Source: Adiantum capillus-veneris
Lineage: Eukaryota; Streptophyta; Polypodiopsida; Polypodiales; Pteridaceae
Assembly: GCA_014529385.2 (NCBI GenBank)
Contig: CM043966.1
Coordinates: forward strand, 92,885,087-92,949,086
Direction: 5' to 3'
DNA length: 64,000 bases
Shown here: in pieces, positions 21,983 to 33,385 of the stretch
How positions within the stretch are numbered: position 1 is the stretch's first letter
How the letters are laid out: every line of letters begins with the position of its first letter
Notes under the pieces: model-generated
Told to the model about the DNA's origin: nothing
The model's database searches: none
The model's input: only the letters and a program-made list of their open reading frames with translations
Translations under genes and position numbers: made by a program

Positions 21983-22854
21983 CTATGAAGATGAAAGTAG
22001 TGGGATCCAACTCTCAAAAAAGTTTAAGGAGAACCTTTTGGAGCCTGGTAAAAAAGGCCCCCATCCACGAGGCTATTTCTCGTCGACGCCTTCAAGGCCA
22101 ACCACATGTCGCATGCGAGCAATGGACCGGAGCAACCGTAATCTCATCCCCATTGGCTCACCCACCTCTGACTCGCTGTTTGCTGTTGTAATCCCTTGTA
22201 AATACATGAACTACAGAGATCCCCCCAAAATCACCATTGCTTACCCATCCTGAAACCATCTATAAGCCCCACAAGAAGCCCATTTCATTTGCTCTTGATC
22301 TTGCTCGGGTCTTCATACCTCATGCACTAGGCTCTACTGCCCGTAGCCTTTGGTTTTTTGCGGCTCTTGCCATTGAGTCTGGCTTTCCTACAATGCACTC
22401 TCTTGCCCTCCCCATATCCTACCTCACATTACTCACTCTCAAGCCACAACCCAAAACAAAGCTTCCGGGTTTTCTTATATATCAAATCCTTGCTCTTACA
22501 ATATCCAACCTTCAAGCTTATATTTTTTTCCCACGGTGTGTAATTTGCAACCAAACTTTGTGGCCCTTCATGGCTTGAAGCCACTCCATATCAAGCTTCT
22601 TCCAAGGGAGACATCACATAGGCAAGCCTAGTCAAGTTTTTTTGGCGTCTTTATAGGCGGAGCTCATTCGTGGTATTCAAAGAAAAGAAAGTGTCTAAAT
22701 TCTCTTAACATTTGTTTGTGTAAAACCGTGCCCTTGTTTAATAGTGCACCAAACAATCCACCTCTTGTTAAGAAGTGCTTCACAAATTATTATTATTTTT
22801 ATGAAGAGTGACTTCACAATTGAGAATGTTATACTCTTGCACTATGCAATGTCT
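21469..22854 (+). other. 5' leader of the copia element
   Basis: Long untranslated leader between the primer site and gag, with a (GT)n tract at 21951-21981. No frame with a recognisable domain. Its end blends into gag-homologous sequence near 22855. Confidence 0.45.
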
Positions 22855-23430
22855 GTATACATCTATTCTCCTACTTCTTCACCCTTTGTAGATGATTAGA
22901 CACTGCCTAATTGTGCATCGGGGAAGACCTTCCTCTCACTTCACTTTGAGGATGCACCATCATGTGGAGAGAGAAGAACATTGACAAATTTAGTGGCAAG
23001 GGTTTTCACACCTAGCAGACAAAACTAAAGGGCTATCTCATGTCATCAAGCCACTTGAACAAGGTGAGAGAACAGAAACACGAGCTTCATAGGAACATTA
23101 TCAAAATAGGAATGAACAGGCACTTGGCGTTATTCTCACATTTGTAGATGAAAACTATTTTCACTTCTTAGATTATTGCACCACTGTAGTTGATGCTTGG
23201 AATATCTTAGAGAAATTTTTTTGGAGCCAAAGCCGACAACTCAAAATTTTCTCTAGAATGGAACTCTAAAGCCTAAGCATGGAACCCAATGAAGACAAAG
23301 CATCATTAGTCAACAGACTTAAGAGCATATGCACACAACAACTCACTTACATCCAAAGTGTTGTAGATGAAGTGATCCAATGCTGGTGCTTCTCAAGAAA
23401 GCACTCCAAGATTGTGTGTGCTTTACATGT
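22855..23430 (+). pseudogene. Ty1/copia gag remnant
   Basis: The reading NIDKFSGKGFHT-stop-QTKLKGYLMSSSHLN has the N-terminal pattern of copia gag (F-G-NF-WK-L---L). Downstream, NEDKASLVNRLKSI, YIQSVVDEVIQCW and LLKKALQ match the middle of the UBN2/gag domain in other frames. The tryptophan codon expected after FHT is TAG. The segment is homologous to the minus-strand gag at 33386-34395 (about 93-95 percent by eye over some 450 bp), including this same TAG. It stops abruptly at about 23430 and is followed by AT-rich sequence, so zinc knuckle, protease and pol are missing. It is probably the 5' end of an element whose remainder was lost. Confidence 0.7.
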
Positions 23431-23737
23431 TGTCACTAAGAATGCCGAATGATGACAGTAAGATGCAACCGTTTCTGTTGGTCATGCAGGGATATGCAAA
23501 CTTTTTGTTAATGTATTTCAAGCTTTTTTATTCTATTTTTTGGATATACAAAACCCTAAAACTAATTAACTTTAACCCTAAAATTAATTTCAAGAAACCC
23601 TAAAATATAATTAACAATAACAATTTGAATATAAAATCAAATAACAATAACAAATTAAAATTAAACAACAATAACAATTTGAATTTTAAAATTAAATAAC
23701 AAATTTAAATATAAAATTAAACCAAAATTAAAATTAA
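23431..23737. other. AT-rich low-complexity DNA
   Basis: Repeated AATAACAATAACAAATT and AATTAAA runs, with three isolated AAACCCTAAA or TAACCCTAAA strings at 23551-23605. No gene. Confidence 0.7.
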
Positions 23738-23868
23738 TGTGTGTGTGTGTGTGAGAGAGAGAGAGAGCAATGAGATTGTGCACTCACATACACTCGTATG
23801 TGTGCACAAAGCTTCCGGAGTAGCTTCCACATCTGCAAAAAAAAACACACACACACACACACACACAC
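23738..23868. repeat. GT/GA and CA microsatellites
   Basis: (GT)n-(GA)n at 23739-23767 and (CA)n at about 23846-23868, flanking an ACACTCGTATGTGTGC segment. Confidence 0.9.
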
Positions 23869-24054
23869 AAAAATAACCAAAAAACAAGGACAAAAGGCTT
23901 ACCTGCAGCAAGTAGAGAAGATGTGATGGTGTTTGCCCAAGCCCGTAGTAGTCCAAAGGTGCAGATCTGGCCGCAAGTTGAGAGAAGAGAGAGAGAGAAT
24001 GAGTTTTTGGAAACGCGCAAAAAATAAGCCCGCGGTTTCGTTTTTACCAGTCGG

Positions 24055-24243
24055 CGTCGATATACGCTGTTGTATACGCGTCGGTATACACTGCTGTATA
24101 CGCATCGATATACGCTGTTGTATACGTGTCTATGTCTCAACCTCCCTATTACCTCATTGTATACGCGTCGGTATACACTGCTGTATACGCATCGATATAC
24201 GCTGCTGTATACGTGTCTATGTCTCAACCTCCCTATTACCTCA

Positions 24244-24246
<3 letters not shown>
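24055..24246 (+). repeat. 12-bp tandem array inside an 87-bp duplication
   Basis: From 24055 the sequence falls into 12-mers: CGTCGATATACG, CTGTTGTATACG, CGTCGGTATACA, CTGCTGTATACG, CATCGATATACG, CTGTTGTATACG. A 33-bp unique tail (TGTCTATGTCTC...) follows. The block from 24072 is repeated at 24159 with a period of 87 bp and very few changes. Each 12-mer contains TATAC. Read as codons it gives a YT-x-x repeat, but there is no sign that it is a real protein. Confidence 0.9.

Positions 24247-24302
<56 letters not shown>
24247..24302. repeat. (CT)n microsatellite
   Basis: About 28 CT units directly after the 87-bp repeat. The same unique tail also precedes a CT tract at 54152. Confidence 0.95.
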
Positions 24303-24307
<5 letters not shown>

Positions 24308-24750
24308 CCTTATCTCTCTAGTGATCGAACGAGCGACTGAGCTAGGGAGATCCAGATGCCCACGACTACGGAGGACTACACAACATCGACAGAGGCTGCA
24401 TCAGAGGATCGAGGTCACTTTGGCTCGACATGCACAACGCCCGGTCACACTACTGACCATGGAGGAGATTGATGAGATCCGCCAACGACGACAGATGTTG
24501 GATCTCCTATGATCTACCATCCCAGCTAGCTGTTTTAGCCGTTTAGTCCACACCCAGCAGTTTAGGATTCCATAATATTTTATTTTGTCATTTTGTCATC
24601 TTTTTACTCTTACTTTGTATCAGATCCACCACATTGTAACTTTCTTGTCTCATAGGTCACTTTGGCCTTTCGAAGACGTTAATATAACATTTCATTTCAT
24701 TTCTCTCTTTAATTTTTCTTTCTTTAATTTTAATTTCCTACGCATACATT

Positions 24751-24754
<4 letters not shown>
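24303..24754 (+). other. unassigned sequence with a short charged ORF tail
   Basis: An open stretch to TGA at 24510-24512 would encode an Arg/Gln-rich segment (RQRLHQRIEVTLARHAQRP, then MEEIDEIRQRRQMLDLL). The ATG preceding it lies in the repeat array, so the start is not credible. AT-rich sequence resembling a 3' untranslated region follows. It may be the last exon of an unrecognised gene or of an element; no family recognised. Confidence 0.25.
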
Positions 24755-24798
<44 letters not shown>

Positions 24799-24842
24799 CA
24801 CACACACACACACACACACGATGTAGAGAGAGAGAGAGAGAG
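24755..24842. repeat. compound CT-CA-GA microsatellite
   Basis: (CT)n 24755-24794, (CA)n about 24797-24819, then (GA)n 24824-24842. The CT and GA arms are complementary, so a hairpin is possible. Confidence 0.9.
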
Positions 24843-24966
24843 GTTGGGGGGGGAGAGTGACATAATACCTGCGCAGCAGCTTTCGGCCAAGATTTGAGCA
24901 GGCGAAAATGGCCCCTGCACGCGCGAGTTTTTCTTTTTTCTCCCAAATTTTTTTGCGTCGCAAACT

Positions 24967-25115
24967 GCGTCGATATACCCGTGGGAATTTGCGTCGATAT
25001 ACGCGTGGCAAATAATGCCTTTCCACGCGTATATCGATGCATAAATCGACGTGCTCTAATTACGTCGATATACGCGTGGAAAGGCATGGTCGTCGATATA
25101 TGATGCGTCGATATC
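24967..25115. repeat. inverted-repeat array of CGTCGATATACGCGTGG motifs
   Basis: At least five copies of a CGTCGATATAC-CGTGG-like unit in alternating orientation within 150 bp. 24991-25008 pairs with 25023-25040 (17 of 18). 25015-25039 pairs with 25063-25087 (24 of 25). Further forward copies lie at 24967 and 25091. The motif is related to that of the 24055 array. Confidence 0.85.
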
Positions 25116-25141
25116 TTCATGTTATGTTGTAGTGTTTTTAG

Positions 25142-25183
25142 CATAGAAAATTACAAGGGGTAAATCAGGCTCCATACTTAACA
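25142..25183 (-). repeat. 3' LTR fragment of the copia element
   Basis: About 42 bp matching 29630-29671 with a few differences, ending TTAACA next to the polypurine tract. The rest of the LTR is absent. Confidence 0.8.
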
Positions 25184-26760
25184 ATCTCCCACTTGGAGAC
25201 TGATCTCCAAGCCAAACCTGTGGCTGCTTTCCATCCTGGCTTCTTATCCTTGAATGCGATTGAAGATGAGAAAAAGCTCAACTTCTCCTTGTAGACCACC
25301 TTTGTAAACATGTCTGCAAGATTTTCACTCGTATGCACCTTTCCTAGCTTTAGTTGTCCCTCTTCCAAAAGAGTGCGTATGAAGTGATATCTCACCTCAA
25401 TGTGCTTTGTCCTTGAATGAAAGGTTGCGTTCTTTGCAAGATGGATAGCGCTTTGGCTATCACTGTATAAGACACAATTGTCTTGTTTGAATCCAAGCTC
25501 TTCTAAGAATCTGTGAAGCCACATAATTTCTTTGCTTGCCTGCGTCATTGCTACATACTCTACTTCCCTGGTAGAAAGTGAGACAACTTTCTGTAGCTTT
25601 GAGGCCCAGCTTACTGTTGTGCCTCCAACCGTGAAGACATAGCCAGTAGTGCATCTTCAAGTATCTTTGTCACCTACCATATCTTCATCAGCATACCCTT
25701 CTAGAAAGATATCAGTTCCTCCAGAATACAAAGCATTTGTTGTTGTCTCTTTTAGATACCTAAATATCCACTTCACGGCTTGCGAGTGCTCTTTACCTGG
25801 GTTGTCCATGAGCCTACTTACAACTCCCACTGCATGTACAATGTCTAGCCTTGTCCAGGCCATAGCATACATAAGAGAACCTACCACTGCAGCATATGGA
25901 ACTTTAGACATATAGGCTATCTCCTCTTGTGTCTTTGGACACATATCCTTGGTTAGTTTAAAGTGACTAGCCAAAGGTGTAGAAACCGTTTTTGCATTTT
26001 GCATTGCAAATCTTTCTAGTACCTTCTTGATGTAATCCTCTTGAGATAGAATTATTGTCTTCTTCGTCCTTTCCCTTGATATCTTCATACCAAGTATCCT
26101 CTTTGCAGTACCTAAATCTTTCATTGAAAAAGATTTAGACAGCTCCTCTTTTAGGTCTTTGATGTCCTGCATGTTAGCAATTGCAATCAACATGTCATCA
26201 ACATACAACATTAGGATGATGAACTTCCCATCTTCCAAATTCTTCGTGTAGACGCAATGATCTGAGTTGCACCTTCTGAATCCATGATCTAACATCCATC
26301 GATCAAACTTCAAGTACCATTGTCTTGATGCTTGCTTTAAACCATACAAGCTTTACTCTAATTTGCAAACCATTTTCTCCTTACCTTTTACTTCATACCC
26401 CTTTGGTTGAAGCATGTAAATTTCCTCCTGTAAGTCACAGTGAGGGAATGTCGTATTTACATCCATTTTCTCAAGATTTAGATCATGAGCAGCCACAAGG
26501 CTTAAGACAAGCTTAATTGAGTTCATTTTATAACAGGAGAAAATATTTCATTGAAGTCAATACCTTTCTTTTGAGAAAACCCTTTTACCACAAGCCTAGA
26601 CTTGTACCTTTTCTTCCGACCTTCTTCTTCCTTCAGCTTGTACACCCATTTGTTTTAAAGTGCCCGCTTACCTTTAGGCAACTCAACCAACTCCCATGTT
26701 TGGTTGTGATGTAGTGGGTCAATCTCCACTTGCATGCTCTTCGTCCATTCTTCTTTGGAT
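25165..26760 (-). pseudogene. copia reverse transcriptase and RNase H
   Basis: In order: TWELVELPKGKRAL, NKWVYKLKEEEG, YKSRLVVKGFSQKKGIDF, MDVNTTFPHCDLQEEIYM (normally VKTAFLHGDLEEEIYM, so the first catalytic region is altered), LYGLKQASRQWY, MLYVDDMLIA (the intact YVDD active site, about 26200), ISRERTKKTIILSQEDYI, VPYAAVVGSLMYAM, then RNase H with MTQASKEIMWLHRFLEELG, LYSDSQSAIHLAKN, TKHIEVRYHFIRTLLEEG and NLADMFTKVV. These would copy element RNA into DNA in virus-like particles. A stop splits CKLE-stop-SLYGLK (near 26354), another lies in the N-terminal part and a frame change separates RT from RNase H near 25640. The enzyme is therefore not made whole. Confidence 0.9.
25184..25197 (-). 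other. polypurine tract of the copia element
   Basis: The minus strand reads TCCAAGTGGGAGAT, the usual copia plus-strand priming site, immediately before the LTR. Confidence 0.85.
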
Positions 26761-27699
26761 TCGTGTTGCATAGCTTCTTCGTATGATTCTGGCTCTCCAG
26801 AATCTGAGATCAAGAGATGTTTGAAGGAAGGAACAAAAATTTCTGGAGGTTACTTGTTGTTGTAGATCTTCGGGAAATAGGTTGAGGCTCCTCATTTGGT
26901 TGACGTTGTTGCACATTGTCACCGTTTGCAGTCCTTGAGTCTTCACCGTCTTCAAGCTCCATGTACTCATCACCTGTTTCTTTTGTTTTTCTTTCCAAGT
27001 AATCTTTGTACATATTTTGTTCATTAAAAATGACATCCCTACTCCTAAAGATTTTACCATCTGCAGGATTCCATAGGCGATACCCAAAGTCACCTTCTCC
27101 ATAGCCAATGAAGAAACACTTTTTGGACTTTGCATCTAACTTTGATCTTAGGCTTCTATCTATGTACATGAAAGACTCATACCCAAACACTTTGAGAAAT
27201 GCATAATTCACCGGTTTCCCTATCCATGCCTCTTCTGGAACTCCCCCATCCAATGCCGTTGAGGGTGACCGGTTGATTAAGTAGACATACGTACTTATAG
27301 ATTCCGTCCAAAGCTCAAGCGGTAGACCTGCATGTAGCCGCATGCTTCGTGCTCGCTCCATGATTGTTCTGTTCATCCTTTCGAAAATGAACATTTTGTT
27401 GAGGTGTCCTTGGGGTTGTTCTTTGCCTCCAAATGCCATTGCTAGCACAAAAGCTTTCAAAAGCTTAGCTCCAATATTTGCCTCCATTGTCGGATCTGAG
27501 GCATTTAACCTTAGTACCTGTTTCATTCTCCACAAAAGGCTTTGTACCTTTGAAATATGGAAAACACATTGGATTTATTCTTCATTACATAAACCCATGT
27601 TTTCCTAGTCTCATCATCTATGAATGTTACATAGTACAATGAGCCACCAAGTGATGGCGTACTTGTTGCAGGACCCCAAACATCAAAATGAACCAACTC
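26761..27699 (-). pseudogene. copia integrase
   Basis: The minus strand gives LVHFDVWGPATSTPSLGG (first catalytic Asp), YYVTFIDDETRKTWVYVMK, then KCLRSDNGGKYWS-stop in which the second Asp is kept but GGEY has become GGKY, TTPRTPQQN in a shifted frame, ERMNRTIMERARSMRLHAGLP with the third acidic residue, STYVYLINRSPSTALDG, and the C-terminal GKPVNYAFLKVFGYESFMYI and KSKKCFFIGYGEGDFGYRLWNPADGKI. Integrases of this type insert element DNA through a DDE site. Frame changes near 27500 and 27400 break the core. The C-terminal part is well preserved. Confidence 0.85.
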
Positions 27700-28060
27700 A
27701 AGTTTTTTTATTTCTTCCAAAGATCCCTTTGAGATCTTCCACCATTTTCTTCCGAATGCAATGTTGTAACCTTCATCGTCCAATTGTCCTGTAGAGATCA
27801 AATTTTTGCAAAGAGAAGGAAAATGCCTAACATCTTTAAGCTTCCATTCGTTTCCATTAACAGTTTTGACACAAACTGTACCTTTGCCGACAATTTTACA
27901 AGCTTCATCATCTCCCAAGTATACATACCCAAAATTTCCTTTGGTGTAATCTTGGAAATGTTGTTTGTGTGGTGTCGCATGGAATGAAGCCCGGAATCTA
28001 CTATCCATGAATTAAACACATTGTCTAATGAGAGAATTAGAGCATCTTGCTCTACTTTAC
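27700..28060 (-). pseudogene. copia protease and gag-pre-integrase domain
   Basis: The frame reaches NSWIVDSG (the catalytic DSG of the aspartic protease) and then shifts. The other frame resumes at ASFHATPHKQHFQDYTKGN, so the break falls on the active-site loop at about 28000. GYVYLGDDEACKIVGKGTV and LKDVRHFPSLCKNLISTGQLDDEGY follow, the usual end of protease and start of the gag-pre-integrase zinc region. The frameshift separates the catalytic Asp from the rest of the fold. Confidence 0.8.
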
Positions 28061-28869
28061 CTGCCACATTGGCCTCCAATGTTTGGCTTGTTGTCTTGAG
28101 ACTCAGTCTCCTTCTTCTTCTTGGACCAGCAATCCTTCTTGACGTGGCCCTTCTTGCCGTAGTTCCAACATTCAAGAACCGACTTTCTGCGTGACTTGCT
28201 CCATCTTGAGCGATCACGACCCTTTTGGTTTTTGAACATCTCCTTAGGCCTTCCTCTTGTTTCCACTGACAATGCAGCACTTGATGATTCTCCTGTGCTT
28301 CTCCTTTGTATTTCCTCGCTTAGAAAAACACCCATAAAATCATCAAACTTAAGAGTATTTGTGCCAGAAATAGAATTACTTACAACCATCACAAGACTGT
28401 CCCAACTATTTGGTACAGATGATAGTATACAGAGAGCTTTCACTTCGTCATCGAATTTGATTTTCACCGATCGAAGTTGACTTTTGTTTGTGTTAAAGTC
28501 ATTTAGGTGTTCTGCAACTAAACCATTCTCTGCCATCTTTAGATTGAACAAGCGCTTCATGAGAAATACCTGATTGAATGCCGATGGTTTCTCATAGAAG
28601 TCGTTAAGTGACTTCATCAAGTCCTCCGTGGTCTTCATCTCCAAAACATTGAAGGCCACCCTTGACGCCAAGCTTAACCGGATTGTTCCTAGTGCCTTTT
28701 GATCAAGGACAATCCATGCTTCATCTGCCATCGTTGCGGGCTTCATTGCAAGACCACCTAGTGGCAAATAGAGGTCCTTCTAGTAGAGACAATCTTCAAT
28801 CTGCATCTTCCAAAGTTGGTAGTTTTTGCCGTTGAACTTTTTGATCTTGAGCTTCCCTTCCTCCGCCAT
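28061..28869 (-). pseudogene. copia gag
   Basis: The start codon at 28869-28867 (minus) gives MAEEGKLKIKKFNGKNYQLW, the conserved copia gag opening. TAG follows after IEDCLY (where a Gln codon would be expected) and the same frame continues with KDLYLPLGG, MADEAWIVLDQKALGTIRL, FLMKRLFNLKM, EHLNDFNTNKSQL and LCILSSVPNSWDSLVM. A basic stretch (RDRSRWSKSRRKS) precedes a zinc knuckle C-WNY-GKKG-H-VKKD-C in which the second cysteine is Tyr. Gag forms the particle. The nonsense codon near residue 30 and the altered knuckle make it inactive. Confidence 0.85.
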
Positions 28870-28924
28870 TACTCTCACTCAATTCAAGAAATCCTTTCTT
28901 TGAGATAATTTAGCTACGAGCAAA

Positions 28925-28940
28925 CCTTTCTCTGATACAA
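28925..28940 (-). other. primer-binding site of the copia element
   Basis: The minus strand reads TTGTATCAGAGAAAGG, two bases after the LTR. It differs from the classic initiator-Met site TGGTATCAGAGCAAGG at two positions. Confidence 0.8.
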
Positions 28941-28942
28941 GT

Positions 28943-29027
28943 TGTTAGGAAATATGGCGTAGCTAAGTAGATAATTGAGTAGATTACTTAATGGAGAAAG
29001 ATAATTTTCACACACAAGAGATTATAG

Positions 29028-29080
<53 letters not shown>

Positions 29081-29671
29081 TGAGAGTACACATGATATAC
29101 GTGGTTCACCCAATGTGGGCTACGTCCATGGGAAAGCAGCCACTCAATTGGTTTAGTACTTCAAGACAAGAAGTAGGTTACAAAGGGATTATATCCTTTT
29201 GGAGCTCCCGCCTTGCTTCACTCTCACCACCTCACACCCACCTTGTTGCATCAACTTCACACTATCAAATGTGTGTAGAAATGGCCTCCTTTTATAGGCC
29301 AAAAGGGCTGCCCTCTCTCATGAGAGGCAGCCATGTGTAGTCGCCCTTGTGTAGATAAGTCCAAATTAGACCCTGCAATCCGCCCATGTGTGGCCGCCCT
29401 TGAGAAGACAAGTCCGCTTCAACCGGCCAACCGACCGATCATTTTTCGACCACTTTTCGACTGCCAGCCATAATATTCCGATGAAAATGAATATCCTGAC
29501 AAATAGGCTCGAGATTGAGCGTCAAAATTTTGGTTTTCGAGACAAGCAATTTTATTTTTTGACGAATTATTTTTTTTATGCACGATGGCTTCTCTTCATA
29601 ATGGGGGCTTTACAAATGTGCATTTTTAACACAGAAAATTATAAGGGGTAAATTAGACTCCATATTTAACA
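28943..29671 (-). repeat. 5' LTR of the copia element
   Basis: 729 bp, TGTTAA...CTAACA on the minus strand. It carries a (GA)n tract at 29032-29077 and a TATA box at about 29288-29297. Confidence 0.85.
29288..29297 (-). promoter_or_regulatory. TATA box of the copia LTR
   Basis: The minus strand reads CTATAAAAGG inside the LTR, directed towards gag. Position and match to the plant TATA consensus support it. Confidence 0.6.
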
Positions 29672-30807
29672 AACCGTGCTTGTATAGTTTTCTATATGAT
29701 ATATTGGGTGCCCTAAAATGCAAGGAAGAATAGTTTCATGTTATGAAACCCACTTGCATAATCAAGATTGTCTTTGGATTTTAAACTCAACCAAAAATTA
29801 TGAAATGGTGAAATTTTATAACACTAAAAGTTTCTTTTTGAAACTTCTCAAGTAATGCAAGGAAAATGGTCACTTAGCAAGACATAAAAGTGTCCCATGA
29901 AATATAAGTTCCCCATTACAAACTTATTGTTAAGGGAAAAAGGATCCACTTACACTAAATTTTCCCAATTACAAAACCAAAAAAAAAAGCTCCAACAAGA
30001 AACCTCTCCTTATGGGAATTTTTTTTTATGTTTCTCCACCTCATGATCTCCAAACAAGACAAGGTAAACAAGGTAAGAGTTCTTACTAAGATTTTTGGTA
30101 TATCGAATGCAATTGTAATGCCAAAATCACTAGATTTTGAGCAAAACTATCACCCTTGATTTGATCAAAGGTTTTTAAGGATATGTTTAGCAAACATTGT
30201 AGGCCTTGTGCAAAGCTTTAGGAACATAGGGAGATCCTTTCCAAGTATAGTGGATAGAGGCAATAGAATGAAATAGATAGATACAAAAGCACTAATACAT
30301 CTTTTTAAAAAAACTAAAAGAATGAGGGTTTCAAGAGTTTGGACCCTTGAAAATTGCCACCAAATTTCTCCTCAAAGTTTTTGCCCCAACTGTCAAATTT
30401 TACCTGAAGTTTTGTGCTTTGGACCCTTTTATAGTCCCATCAACCTCCTCCTCAAAGTTTTTGCTCAATTATCTTCGTGTTTATCTTATCCATAAATCAT
30501 CTCTTATTACATTTGACAAGCTTATTGCCATCATCCTACTTGTGTTGGTCTAGCTGCTACAAGTTGTGTATTCTCTTCACATTCAACACATGTTTCTCTA
30601 ATTTACGTATGGCGGATTTTGGTGTAGTATACTAGTTGCTTGAAAGTAAGTGGGTCTCTAAAAATTAGTCACTTCTTAACTTTAGTTCTTGTTAAATAGA
30701 GTACTTCTAGGTTTTGATATCCAGATGGCTTTGATACTTTAGGGTTAAGCTTTTCTTGACAAGTAGGACTCGATGGTAAGGTTCTAGCGTGGAAAAATGA
30801 AAAAGGT
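29672..30807. other. AT-rich spacer, nothing recognised
   Basis: No domain on either strand. TTTTTGCCCCAA / CTCCTCAAAGTTTTTGC segments recur at about 30365 and 30450. Confidence 0.35.
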
Positions 30808-31873
30808 ACATGGATCACGATCGATGTTTGGTAGCTTTTTGAGGTGAAACTAAGTGCACATGTTCCTATAGCCTATCCTAATACCTTGGTGAAATCTTTT
30901 CAGATTTGGACAAGTTTTTCTCAAGTCTACCCAATTTCCTAGTTTATGGACCAATTTGGTTCGACTTTGTACTTGGTTTTTGATGCCATCTTTGATCTCC
31001 CCTTGTGAATATTCTATTTGAGATTTTACGGTTTTGATGATTGATAGTTGAAGAATAGTCCCAATCCTAACTATCTATCCATTTTCACCACTGTTGGGGC
31101 TTATTTGGACCTCCCAGGCCTGCTGGCAAGTTTGGCCCATTTTGCAAGCATGTAAGTTTTCATTATCTTTGATACACTAAGTGCATAATCTCTTTCAATA
31201 CCAAAAATTTTCCCAAAATAGCAAACTTTGCCACCTGCACTGTGAAATTGCTGAATCTTGACATAGGACTCATATCATGATCCAAATACTGAAATATTGA
31301 TGTACAATTTTATAATTGACTTGTACCAATAGTTTGCATTCAAACTTTGGTAGATTTTCTCTTTAGGGTACATGGATCATGATCCATGTTTAATGACCAT
31401 TTTTTACTAAACTTGAGGGGATGTTCCCTAAGCTACTTTACTGGTCCATCTTATTTCTCAATTGACTTGTACCAATAGTTTACATTCAAACTTTGGTAGA
31501 TTTTCTCTTTAGGGTACATGCATTGGGCATGTTCCCTAAGCTACTGGTCCATCTTATTTCTCAATTTAGATAAATTTTCCTCTTTTTGGTTGAAAATGAT
31601 CATTTGGAGATTGCCTTTCCAATTTCTCATGGTTTTTGGTCGATCAATGGTCCATTTTGCCCAAAATTTGCATTGCACCTTCCCCAAGGCTAGATCAAAC
31701 TTTATGCATACTTTTTTCTTGGATATGGCATGTTGGGGGACATGGATTGCGATCCATGTTCAACAAAGTTTTCCATATGTGATTGTAGCAGTGCATAGGC
31801 GCTTTCAAGAGTAGCATTTTGCATCACAAATTTCTCTTTTTGAAGGTGGGGGAACATGGATCACGATCCATGT
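30808..31873. repeat. palindrome cluster 1 (four copies)
   Basis: Copies of ACATGGATC-NN-GATCCATGT at 30808-30827 (one arm altered), 31370-31389, 31740-31759 (arm altered) and 31854-31873. The last extends to 12-bp arms at 31851-31876. Flanking DNA is non-coding and T-rich on this strand, opposite to clusters 2 and 3. Confidence 0.9.
31315..31520. repeat. 60-bp direct repeat, period 146
   Basis: 31315-31374 and 31461-31520 are almost identical (ATTGACTTGTACCAATAGTT start, GGGTACATG end). The first copy runs into a full palindrome; the second ends in a half-site. Confidence 0.85.
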
Positions 31874-31876
31874 TCC

Positions 31877-33210
<1,334 letters not shown>

Positions 33211-33312
33211 CACAAACCTATCCTAGAACGAAGTAGGGTATGGAACACAAAATCCACCAAACACAAACCTACCCTAGAACAAAGTAGGGTATAGAACACA
33301 AAATCCCCCAAA
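33211..33312. repeat. 51-bp tandem repeat, two copies
   Basis: CACAAACCTA-CCTAGAAC-AAGTAGGGTAT...CAAA twice with a period of 51 bp and a few substitutions; a partial third follows. Confidence 0.85.
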
Positions 33313-33385
33313 CACAATGTGGAATCACACAAACCTTCCCCTACAACGCAAATGAGGATATCTGGAATACACAAATTGAGTGCTT

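Larger units (their letters stand above)
25142..29671 (-). mobile_element. Ty1/copia retrotransposon, nearly complete but inactive
   Basis: In minus-strand order: a 729-bp 5' LTR (29671-28943), a primer site, gag, protease, integrase, reverse transcriptase, RNase H, a purine tract and then only about 42 bp of the 3' LTR (25183-25142). The copia order (integrase before RT) is clear. Stops and frameshifts occur in every domain. The 3' LTR is truncated where the inverted-repeat array at 24967-25115 begins. Because most of one LTR is gone, insertion age cannot be read from LTR divergence. Confidence 0.9.

Noticed and set aside
23551-23605. Interstitial telomere repeat
   Set aside because: Only three separated AACCCTAAA strings in AT-rich DNA; no tandem TTTAGGG array.
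24055-25115. Possible CRISPR-like array
   Set aside because: Units are adjacent 12-mers or inverted copies without unique spacers, and the window is plant DNA.
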